Source: Prevotellaceae bacterium (GTDB lineage: Bacteria > Bacteroidota > Bacteroidia > Bacteroidales > UBA932). From it: a stretch of 5,368 nt of DNA. Shown here piece after piece: positions 1-5,368 of the stretch (positions are counted from its first letter, which is position 1; the number at the start of each line of letters is the position of its first letter). Under the pieces are notes generated by a model. The model was not told the origin of the DNA, did not search any database, and saw only the letters and a program-made list of their open reading frames with translations. The position numbers and the translations under genes were made by a program. The stretch is from the NCBI GenBank assembly GCA_031278135.1, contig JAITKY010000052.1:1-5368 (forward strand), written 5' to 3'.

Positions 1-8
1 ATTACTAA

Positions 9-81
9 GGATCCACAGATTTACACAGATTTACACAGATGAATCAAATCTGTGAACATCTGTGAAAATCTGTGGATAAAA
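9..81. repeat. Hairpin repeat copy 1 (three units in each arm)
   Basis: This is the longest and most symmetric copy. The left arm is 11-40 and the right arm 48-77, each 30 nt, around the loop GAATCAA at 41-47. The arms pair with 3 mismatches in 30 positions, so this would be a very stable hairpin in RNA or a cruciform in supercoiled DNA. It ends with a perfect DnaA-box 9-mer on the minus strand (71-79). Confidence 0.93.
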
Positions 82-144
82 GGATCCACAGATTTACACA
101 GATGAATCAAATCTGTGAACATCTGTGAAAATCTGTGGATAAAA
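82..144. repeat. Hairpin repeat copy 2 (left arm one unit short)
   Basis: The left arm is 20 nt (84-103) and the right arm 30 nt (111-140), with loop GAATCAA at 104-110. Compared with copy 1, one TTACACAGAT unit is missing from the left arm and the right arm is identical. The two loop-proximal left units can still pair with right-arm units, leaving one right unit unpaired or shifted. Confidence 0.92.
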
Positions 145-207
145 GGATCCACAGATTCACACAGATTTACACAGATGAATCAAATCTGTGAACATCTGTG
201 GATAAAA
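145..207. repeat. Hairpin repeat copy 3 (right arm one unit short)
   Basis: This is the mirror case of copy 2. The left arm keeps three units (147-176, with one T-to-C change giving TTCACACAGAT), while the right arm has only two (184-203). The loop GAATCAA is at 177-183. Total length is again 63 bp, so the third DnaA-box-like end (197-205) keeps the same spacing as the first two. Confidence 0.92.
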
Positions 208-240
208 GGATCTACAGATTCACACAAATCTGGGAAAAGG
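208..240. repeat. Collapsed hairpin repeat copy 4
   Basis: This copy keeps both ends of the repeat but has lost its centre. The first 18 bases follow copy 3 with one change (GGATCTACAG in place of GGATCCACAG). It then jumps to AAATCTGGG and the closing AAAAGG, with small deletions. A 6-bp stem remains (CAGATT 215-220 with AATCTG 227-232, loop CACACA). This looks like an internal deletion derivative, with the array ending here. Confidence 0.8.
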
Positions 241-267
241 GAATTTTGTCGTACACCCGATTATAAT

Positions 268-321
268 CACAAAGTCACATAAGTAACACAAAGAACTTCG
301 TGCGTCTTATGCGACTTTGTG
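268..321 (-). repeat. Long hairpin just downstream of the SNF2 gene
   Basis: A 54-nt inverted repeat. CACAAAGTCACATAAG (268-283) pairs with CTTATGCGACTTTGTG (306-321), and an inner stem CACAAAG (287-293) pairs with CTTCGTG (296-302). There is one imperfect position in each stem. Read as minus-strand RNA, the direction of the SNF2 transcript, both imperfect positions become G-U wobbles; read as plus-strand RNA they are A-C mismatches. It starts 16 nt beyond the TAG stop. It may protect or define the 3' end of that mRNA. It is not a textbook intrinsic terminator, because the T-tract (minus strand) comes before the hairpin rather than after it. The sequence style is like the CACAAAG-type dispersed repeats I recall from Bacteroidota. 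Confidence 0.8.
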
Positions 322-336
322 GTTAAAAAAAAACAT

Positions 337-3300
337 CTAATTTTTAATCAGCGAAATCAGTTCATTAATCGACAGTTTTGCTGACTGGTCGCTACCTTCG
401 AGGAGAGAATCGGCGAGGTTGCGTTTGGTGTTGTGGAGTTGGATGATTTTCTCCTCGATAGTCTGTTCGGCGACTAATCGATAAACTGTTACCGGACGAT
501 TTTGTCCTATACGGTGTGCACGGTCGGAGGCCTGGTCTTCGACTGCGGGATTCCACCACGGGTCGAGATGTATCACGTAGTCGGCGGCGGTGAGATTGAG
601 TCCCAATCCGCCGGCTTTGAGGCTTATCAGGAAGAAATCGCCCTGTCCTTTCTGGAAATTGTACACTTCCGATTCACGTTTAGTGATAGGAGTCGAGCCG
701 TCTAAGTAACAATATGTGTAGCCTGCTTCGTCTAACGCTTTTCGCACTATGCTCAGATGCGTAACAAATTGACTGAACACCAGCGCCCGGTGTCCGTTTT
801 CCTTTAATTCGGAAGCGATTTCGAGGAAGGTGGACAGTTTCGTCGATTCGATAGCGATTTCGGGGTACACCAGCGAAGGATTACAGCAAGCCTGTCGCAG
901 ACGGGTGATTTCGGCAAGGACTTTCAGATGTTTAGCGCCTTGTGGGCTGTCGTCGTTTTCGAGGGATTCGAGCGCTTGACGACGTAACATTTCGTAAAAT
1001 GCAATCTCTTCGTCGCTTAGCGTTATTTTCCGGATGATTTCCGTTTTCGGAGGAAGTTCTTCAAGCACGGCGGTTTTAGTCCGGCGCAGAATAAATGGTG
1101 TAATCAGTTTTTTGAGCCGTTTACGTGATTTTTCGTCGTCGGGACGGATAAAAGTATCGGTAAAATGCGACAGACTGCCAAGCAGTCCGGGGTTAATAAA
1201 CTGAAACAGATTCCATATCTCGCCCGGATGATTCTGTATCGGCGTTCCGGTGAGTATTATCCTGAAATCGGCCTGTAACGACATGGCTGCCTTCGATGTT
1301 TTGGTATTGTAGTTTTTGATTGCGTGCGCTTCGTCGAGTATGACTGTCGTCCACTGCTTTGCAGTGATGGCCTGTTCTTCGGACAACAGCAACCCGTAAG
1401 ACGCTATCAGCAAATCGCCAGCGTTGAGCGAATCGAGCATTGCAGCACGATCGACATTGCGCAACGTCTTGATATTAAGCGACGGCGCAAAACGGTTGAC
1501 TTCGCTTATCCAGTTCGGCATCACCGACACGGGCGAAACAACCAATGCCGTTCCAAGATGCGCACGATGAAGCAAAACAGCGATAGCCTGTATGGTCTTT
1601 CCCAATCCCATATCGTCGGCAAGACAGGCTCCTGCACCCCACTCCGAAAGGCGAATCATCCATTGATAACCGCTGAGCTGATACGGACGTAACTCGGTCT
1701 GCAACAACGACGATACGGCCGCATCTGACAGTTGCACCGTTTCGAGACGTTTGCGAAAATCGTGCCATGCTTTATCGACTTTAAGGTTTTCAAATTCGTC
1801 GAAAGTATCGATTATTGAAGCGGAAGCAAAGCGATTAAGAATGATTCCATTTTTCGATTCGGCTGTAAATGCAGCTAATTCGGACAAACGTTTACGGAGT
1901 TTTTCGCTAAGCGAAAGAAATTCGCCGTTGCTTAATTCCACAAAACGTCCATGATTTCGACCTTCACGTATCATTTCGAGTAATTTGCTAATTGATAACA
2001 CCGTATTTTCATCGATTTTCAATTCGCCTTCGAGTTCGAACCAGTTGGTATCGCCTGTCACGCTAAGATTGAGGTTGTTGAAATTGACTTTTTTGCGTAT
2101 TTTTAACTGTTCGCCTTCGGGCCATTCCACAACTGTAATATCCTGATGACATTCCAAAATGTCGAGCAGTTCGAGTGCATCGAGCGGATTGTTGAATGTC
2201 ATCAGTCCGTCGTCGGCAGTTGCGAGATTTTCGATTGACTGTATATCGTTAAGTATTCGTTCGCTGTAAGTAGATTCGTCGTCGAGATCACGTATAACGC
2301 GCACATGTTCTCCGTTTTCGTTTGCGATCAGCGTTTTTCCTCCCCGTCCGGGTTTGCAGTATGGCGGATGCGTCCTGAAAGGTTTGACAAACAGTTCGGC
2401 TTTCAAACCGTCGCCTATGGGCAAAAGTTGAATGTGAATACGCGAATCGGAATCGACCTGTCGCACCGGGTCATTGTCCCCGTCAACTATCAGGTCGGAC
2501 TGTATTTGTACGTATGCGCTGAAATGCTTCAGTATCTGCATCAATTTTTCGTGTCCCTGTTCGGGTATGGGCTTGGTGTTTGATATTGCTTCGATAATCT
2601 CACATTGGGATTCGGTGAATTTATATACTTTGTAACGAGTATTTGTTTCTTTACGGATAATTACGCCTTCTTTCGGGTTTTGCATATCGCATTTCATTGT
2701 GTATTTTTTGCCGGACGATTTCACGACGTTTATTACCGGCTGTGCGGCAATCAATTCGACAAGGATATTCGATTCTTCGAGATATACGTATGGATGCCCG
2801 ATCATTTCAAAAATAGCATTATGTCTAAGTATATTTGAATAGCGACTTCCACAGGCGGCAATGCGCTTGTCCTGTTCGGTCATGCAATCGATTTTTTGTT
2901 CAACGAAATTTGCCATTGAAACATTTCGTCCGGCAGTCCATACTCCGGTCGTGTTGCGTGTCTGAACTATTGGATATGCTTCGAACGTTTTAGGAAAAAA
3001 CCGGTATGCTACACGTGTTTTACCATTGTCAATATCTTTCCGGATAATCGTTTGCACGGCATTGAGCGAAAAATACGAGTTGAGTTGTTTTTCCCAGTCG
3101 TCCGGATGAACAACATGCGAAAGTACAGGTTTATGATTCAATTTTTCAGCAATTTCTTCGAACAGTTGTCTGTATTCGGTTGAAGCCGGAAACCATTTTG
3201 TCAGCAGATATGCTGTTTCGTATGCAAGAACATAATATTTGTTTTCAAATGCCTGTTTTGTGTACCTGACGATGTACTGTGCTGCATCAAGCGATTTATC

Positions 3301-4368
3301 CATAAGACCTGTGGCAACTGTACACCACAATGTTTCCGCCGGTTCTTTCTTATTGATTTGCTTCATGGTAACGACTGTCTCTGCCGCTTTTTTTACATCG
3401 GCAATGCAATATTCACACACGTTGCTAAAATAAAAGTAGGATTTGTTGAGTGCGTTTATTTTTTCTTCCGTTATTCGCAGAAATACAGTTCTGTAAAAAT
3501 CCAGCCCTTTCGATAAACAGGCTGCTAAATAGAATAATGCTATTTCGGGTAAAATAGGAAGATGTCTGTTTTTGTATGTACGGCGCTGTTTTTTCATTCC
3601 TTTCTCAAACAGCGACAGGGATTCATCGATATTTTCATCTAAAAAAGCGAAAATCGCCGGAACAAAATAGTTGAGCGCTTCGTCCCGATAGAGGGATGTA
3701 AGTTTCCGGGCTTCTTCAAAATCGCCTTGTATGATGGCAATTTCGGTGTGAATAAGATTCAATTTCGGGAAATCGCCGTTTTGCAATTTTTTATCTATCG
3801 AATTAAGATATGCGAAAGAATTAAGATGTGAAATGGTTTCGGTAAAGATGTCGGAGTATGCCTGCCCAATTACATTAGCAGAGATTTTATGAAGATATTT
3901 GTCGTATGCCGACTGTGAGAAAATCGTTGACAGATAAGGAAGATTTTCTTTTTCGTTCGAAAAAAAATCTTTTTCGGCATCAGCAAGTTTATTCGGCTGG
4001 AAACAAAGAGCGCTCAAATAATTAAGTAACCGTTCATTATTCTTTTTGGTATAGGAAAAATAAGAATAAACACTTTTTTTCGTGTAAATTTGCTGTTTTG
4101 TATTGCAAATCAACGGGAATAACCATACCGACATAGCAGTGTTTGTGATGTAATTGTTCCTGGAATTATTATCCGTATTGATTAAACCGGAGACTTTCTC
4201 TTGTCTGATAATTGCGGTTAATTTCGTCCGTTTAATGCCCGGTAAAGCCTTAACAATAGTGTCGGTCGCCAATGGATGCCAAGTCAATGCCAGAAAATTA
4301 ACTACTTTCCGGGAATCGTCATCAAGCGCTTGATATTTTTTAATCAGTTCATCTAATTCATCTAACAT
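337..4368 (-). CDS. SNF2-family DNA-dependent ATPase (helicase-like), 1343 aa
   Basis: A full-length SNF2 motor occupies about residues 890-1324. Visible motifs are the Q-like LRPYQLSGYQW (893-903), Walker A DDMGLGKT (918-925), Ia VVSPVSVMPNW (943-953), DEAH box (1012-1015), III LTGTPIQN (1039-1046), IV LVFSQF (1196-1201), and V/VI running from ISLKAGGLGLNLT (1248-1260) to DQASDRAHRIGQ (1278-1289), with the arginine fingers expected at R1283 and R1286. All catalytic residues are present, so an ATP-driven double-stranded DNA translocase or remodeller is the best inference. Such proteins rarely separate strands. Residues 1-430 look alpha-helical, with a TPR-like stretch near 212-260. Residues 430-880 are mixed, and the segment RFVELSNGEFLSLSEKLRKRL (808-828) fits the region preceding the motor in large bacterial SNF2 proteins. 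I see no SWIM zinc-finger cysteines. The start follows a strong promoter with a ~25-nt AT-rich leader and no Shine-Dalgarno. The gene ends in TAG and has no partner gene in view. Biological role unknown; transcription recycling (RapA-like), repair and defence are all possible. Confidence 0.97.
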   Translation of the reverse strand: MLDELDELIKKYQALDDDSRKVVNFLALTWHPLATDTIVKALPGIKRTKLTAIIRQEKVSGLINTDNNSRNNYITNTAMSVWLFPLICNTKQQIYTKKSVYSYFSYTKKNNERLLNYLSALCFQPNKLADAEKDFFSNEKENLPYLSTIFSQSAYDKYLHKISANVIGQAYSDIFTETISHLNSFAYLNSIDKKLQNGDFPKLNLIHTEIAIIQGDFEEARKLTSLYRDEALNYFVPAIFAFLDENIDESLSLFEKGMKKQRRTYKNRHLPILPEIALFYLAACLSKGLDFYRTVFLRITEEKINALNKSYFYFSNVCEYCIADVKKAAETVVTMKQINKKEPAETLWCTVATGLMDKSLDAAQYIVRYTKQAFENKYYVLAYETAYLLTKWFPASTEYRQLFEEIAEKLNHKPVLSHVVHPDDWEKQLNSYFSLNAVQTIIRKDIDNGKTRVAYRFFPKTFEAYPIVQTRNTTGVWTAGRNVSMANFVEQKIDCMTEQDKRIAACGSRYSNILRHNAIFEMIGHPYVYLEESNILVELIAAQPVINVVKSSGKKYTMKCDMQNPKEGVIIRKETNTRYKVYKFTESQCEIIEAISNTKPIPEQGHEKLMQILKHFSAYVQIQSDLIVDGDNDPVRQVDSDSRIHIQLLPIGDGLKAELFVKPFRTHPPYCKPGRGGKTLIANENGEHVRVIRDLDDESTYSERILNDIQSIENLATADDGLMTFNNPLDALELLDILECHQDITVVEWPEGEQLKIRKKVNFNNLNLSVTGDTNWFELEGELKIDENTVLSISKLLEMIREGRNHGRFVELSNGEFLSLSEKLRKRLSELAAFTAESKNGIILNRFASASIIDTFDEFENLKVDKAWHDFRKRLETVQLSDAAVSSLLQTELRPYQLSGYQWMIRLSEWGAGACLADDMGLGKTIQAIAVLLHRAHLGTALVVSPVSVMPNWISEVNRFAPSLNIKTLRNVDRAAMLDSLNAGDLLIASYGLLLSEEQAITAKQWTTVILDEAHAIKNYNTKTSKAAMSLQADFRIILTGTPIQNHPGEIWNLFQFINPGLLGSLSHFTDTFIRPDDEKSRKRLKKLITPFILRRTKTAVLEELPPKTEIIRKITLSDEEIAFYEMLRRQALESLENDDSPQGAKHLKVLAEITRLRQACCNPSLVYPEIAIESTKLSTFLEIASELKENGHRALVFSQFVTHLSIVRKALDEAGYTYCYLDGSTPITKRESEVYNFQKGQGDFFLISLKAGGLGLNLTAADYVIHLDPWWNPAVEDQASDRAHRIGQNRPVTVYRLVAEQTIEEKIIQLHNTKRNLADSLLEGSDQSAKLSINELISLIKN

Positions 4369-4399
4369 ATTATAAAAAAATAATAAAATTTTATGCGCG

Positions 4400-4429
4400 C
4401 AAAGATATAAAAAGTTTTACTGTATCAAT
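4400..4429 (-). promoter_or_regulatory. Bacteroidota-type promoter of the SNF2 gene
   Basis: On the minus strand, TATCTTTG (4407-4400) is a perfect match to the Bacteroidota -7 consensus TAnnTTTG. ATTG (4429-4426) lies 18 bp upstream as a -33 element; the usual consensus is TTTG at about 19-20 bp. Transcription would begin near 4393, giving a leader of about 25 nt that is almost entirely A and T and has no Shine-Dalgarno. That is typical for this phylum and supports the ATG at 4368 as the start. Confidence 0.75.
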
Positions 4430-4466
4430 TTCAAATTTCTTATTTTTGGGCATTTTCAGGAAGAAA

Positions 4467-4648
4467 CTGTCGGCCAGAAGTCGAGACTGTTGCCGAATGT
4501 TTCGTCTGTCCCGGTTTTCCCGACAGGCGAACTTTGCTCGACAAAATTGTGTGCTGTTACAAATTTTGCGCTGACGGGATACAAATTTATTTCTCCCGTG
4601 ATGCCCGTAAGGGCAATGTCTTGCCTTCACGAATATGCAAATTTTGTC
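4467..4648. repeat. Hairpin-rich intergenic island, candidate dispersed element
   Basis: This stretch between the two divergent promoters is visibly richer in G and C than its flanks and is packed with inverted repeats. TTCGTCTGTC (4501-4510) pairs with GACAGGCGAA (4522-4531), 10 bp with one wobble. CAAAATT (4542-4548) pairs with AATTTTG (4562-4568). ACGGGA (4574-4579) pairs with TCCCGT (4594-4599). TGCCC (4602-4606) pairs with GGGCA (4611-4615) around a GTAA tetraloop. The end motifs GACAAAATT (4540-4548) and AATTTTGTC (4640-4648) are inverted relative to each other, and the 9-mer TACAAATTT occurs twice (4558-4566, 4580-4588). No convincing protein is encoded on either strand. It may be a dispersed palindromic element, a small RNA or a decayed insertion; the sequence alone does not decide. 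Confidence 0.55.
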
Positions 4649-4666
4649 AAAAAAAAACTTCCACAT

Positions 4667-4697
4667 TTTTTCATTTAGAAAAAACCTGTTACTTTTG
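4667..4697 (+). promoter_or_regulatory. Bacteroidota-type promoter of the transglutaminase gene
   Basis: TACTTTTG (4690-4697) matches the Bacteroidota -7 element TAnnTTTG exactly and is followed by C, as is common. The -33 position 19 bp upstream (4667-4670) reads TTTT, a 3-of-4 match to TTTG, so that half is weak. Transcription would start near 4704 and give a ~22-nt AT-rich leader without a Shine-Dalgarno. The promoter points away from that of the SNF2 gene, so the two genes are divergent and separately transcribed. Confidence 0.65.
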
Positions 4698-4725
4698 CAC
4701 AAGTAAATTAAAATATTTTTTGAGT

Positions 4726-5368
4726 ATGAAACGAATATGTTACTTTTTATTATTAGTATTATCTGCTTATATGACAATATCGTGTCACCAAAGCGAGAAA
4801 AGTTTTTTTTCGGATAAGCAATATCGAGAACAGGTAAAAACAGATTTTCAACAGCGTAAATCTATGATAAGTTCCACGAGGACGGAGGCTCTTTTTTCTG
4901 TTTTCGACAAGCCTGGATTGAGTCGGGAAGAGCGAGAGGCGCTGGAATTTCTGTTTGCTTACATGCCTTTGAACGATTTGTCGGATTATGATGGTGATTT
5001 TTATCTCTCACAAGTACGTGCAGCTTTTGAGGCGCGTGATTTTTTTGAGTGGGGAGCAAAAATCCCCGAAGAAATATTTCGTAATTTTGTTTTAGTCTAT
5101 CGTGTTAATAATGAGAATCTAGATTCTGCGAGGATTGTTTTTTTTGACGAACTGAAAGATCGTGTTAAAAATCTCAGCATGGCAGATGCGGCTCTGGAAA
5201 TAAATCATTGGTGTCACGAAAAAGTAACTTATCGTGCCACAGACGGCAGAACGTCTTCGCCTCTGGACCTGGTGAGAACAGCCTGGGGACGTTGCGGCGA
5301 AGAATCGACTTTCACAACAACTGCTTTACGTGCTGCAGGAATCCCTGCCCGTCAATGTTATACACCCC
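4726..5368 (+). CDS. Transglutaminase-like domain lipoprotein, 5' part (cut by window end)
   Basis: The first 214 codons are present and the frame is open to the window edge. Residues 1-20 form a lipoprotein signal peptide: basic MKR, a hydrophobic core LLLVLSAYM, then lipobox TISC with the acylated cysteine at C20. The mature protein should therefore be anchored in the cell envelope. The residues after the cysteine (HQSEKS) are not a clear surface-export signal, so inner-leaflet or periplasmic placement cannot be told from surface exposure. From about residue 155 the sequence matches the transglutaminase-like (papain-fold) superfamily: NHWCHEKVTYR (160-170), then WGRCGEESTFTTTALRAAGIPAR (187-209). 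C190 is the expected nucleophile; the His and Asp of the triad would lie beyond the window. Homologues I recall from Bacteroidales are much longer, several hundred residues, with this domain near the N-terminus. Activity may be protease- or peptidase-like rather than cross-linking; the substrate is unknown. The ATG at 4726 is chosen because it gives the complete signal peptide and follows the promoter at the right distance. Confidence 0.92.
   Translation, partial: MKRICYFLLLVLSAYMTISCHQSEKSFFSDKQYREQVKTDFQQRKSMISSTRTEALFSVFDKPGLSREEREALEFLFAYMPLNDLSDYDGDFYLSQVRAAFEARDFFEWGAKIPEEIFRNFVLVYRVNNENLDSARIVFFDELKDRVKNLSMADAALEINHWCHEKVTYRATDGRTSSPLDLVRTAWGRCGEESTFTTTALRAAGIPARQCYTP

Larger units (their letters stand above)
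9..240. repeat. Tandem array of palindromic hairpin repeats (10-bp unit)
   Basis: Three full copies and one collapsed copy lie head to tail with no unique DNA between them. Each full copy opens with GGATCCACAGATT, has a left arm made of 10-bp units of the type TTACACAGAT, a constant loop GAATCAA, a right arm of units such as ATCTGTGAAC, and closes with TGTGGATAAAA. Copy lengths are 73, 63 and 63 bp, and they differ by gain or loss of whole 10-bp units in one arm. The array lies downstream of the SNF2 gene, beyond a separate hairpin. I recall similar ATCTGTG-rich palindromes between genes in Bacteroidota and other environmental bacteria, but I know of no established function. It contains no open reading frame of interest. 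Confidence 0.93.

Noticed and set aside
9..207. CRISPR array
   Set aside because: Repeats recur every 63 bp, but the copies abut directly with no unique spacers, the repeat is a long palindrome with variable arms, and no cas gene is present.
9..240. Replication origin (oriC)
   Set aside because: Three DnaA-box matches exist, but each is part of a dispersed-type hairpin repeat. No dnaA, dnaN or other origin-linked gene and no distinct unwinding region is visible. Kept only as a finding to test.
268..336. Canonical intrinsic terminator for the SNF2 gene
   Set aside because: The hairpin is strong, but on the transcribed strand the T-run lies between the stop codon and the hairpin, and the sequence after the hairpin has no U-tract. 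On the plus strand the hairpin is followed by A residues.
502..3433. Several plus-strand and one overlapping minus-strand open frames inside the SNF2 gene
   Set aside because: All lie within the confidently coded SNF2 protein in other frames, are short, and lack promoter context or recognisable domains.
4467..4648. Riboswitch or tRNA gene
   Set aside because: The stems do not form a cloverleaf with the conserved T-loop bases, and I recognise no conserved riboswitch core. The island also lies upstream of both predicted transcription starts rather than in a leader.
4490..4678. Plus-strand 62-codon protein in the intergenic region
   Set aside because: It runs straight through the hairpin island, has no promoter or ribosome-binding context and resembles no family I know. 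Probably a by-product of the structured element.
4391..4777. Minus-strand protein of 128 codons in the intergenic region
   Set aside because: It overlaps the transglutaminase gene start and both promoters, has low-complexity and unbalanced composition, and its GC-rich part coincides with the hairpin island. No recognisable domain.
337..5368. Two-gene defence system (SNF2 plus transglutaminase)
   Set aside because: The genes diverge from separate promoters, and one product is a secreted lipoprotein while the other is a cytoplasmic DNA motor. No methylase, nuclease or DISARM-like partner is in the window.

Overview
The window most likely comes from a member of the Bacteroidota, probably order Bacteroidales. 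Three things point there. Both genes are preceded by good matches to the Bacteroidota housekeeping promoter (-7 element TAnnTTTG) with no Shine-Dalgarno sequence. The partial gene on the right encodes a transglutaminase-like lipoprotein of a type I associate with Bacteroidales. The intergenic DNA carries palindromic 'ATCTGTG/CACAGAT' and 'CACAAAG/CTTTGTG' elements of a style I recall from such genomes. The assignment rests on recognition, not on a search.

Layout from left to right. Positions 1-336 are non-coding and repeat-rich. They hold a tandem array of three long imperfect hairpins plus a collapsed fourth copy (9-240), all built from a 10-bp unit, followed by a separate long hairpin (268-321) just beyond the 3' end of the first gene. 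Positions 337-4368 on the minus strand encode one intact 1343-residue SNF2-family ATPase/helicase-like protein. Its C-terminal third is a complete two-lobed motor. The remaining ~890 residues are an alpha-helical N-terminus and a mixed middle region that I cannot assign firmly. Positions 4369-4725 are a divergent intergenic region with a promoter at each end and, between them, a hairpin-rich, relatively GC-rich island (about 4467-4648). From 4726 to the window end on the plus strand is the first ~214 codons of a secreted lipoprotein with a transglutaminase-like (papain-fold) domain, cut by the window edge just after its catalytic cysteine.

The two genes are transcribed away from each other from separate promoters, and nothing indicates that they share a pathway. 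The SNF2 gene looks like a single-gene unit within what is visible, with no restriction, methylase or other defence partner. The least-explained content is non-coding. The left array has three perfect DnaA-box 9-mers spaced exactly 63 bp, and its hairpin arms gain or lose 10-bp units. The hairpin after the SNF2 gene pairs better as minus-strand RNA than as plus-strand RNA. The island between the promoters looks like a dispersed structured element.
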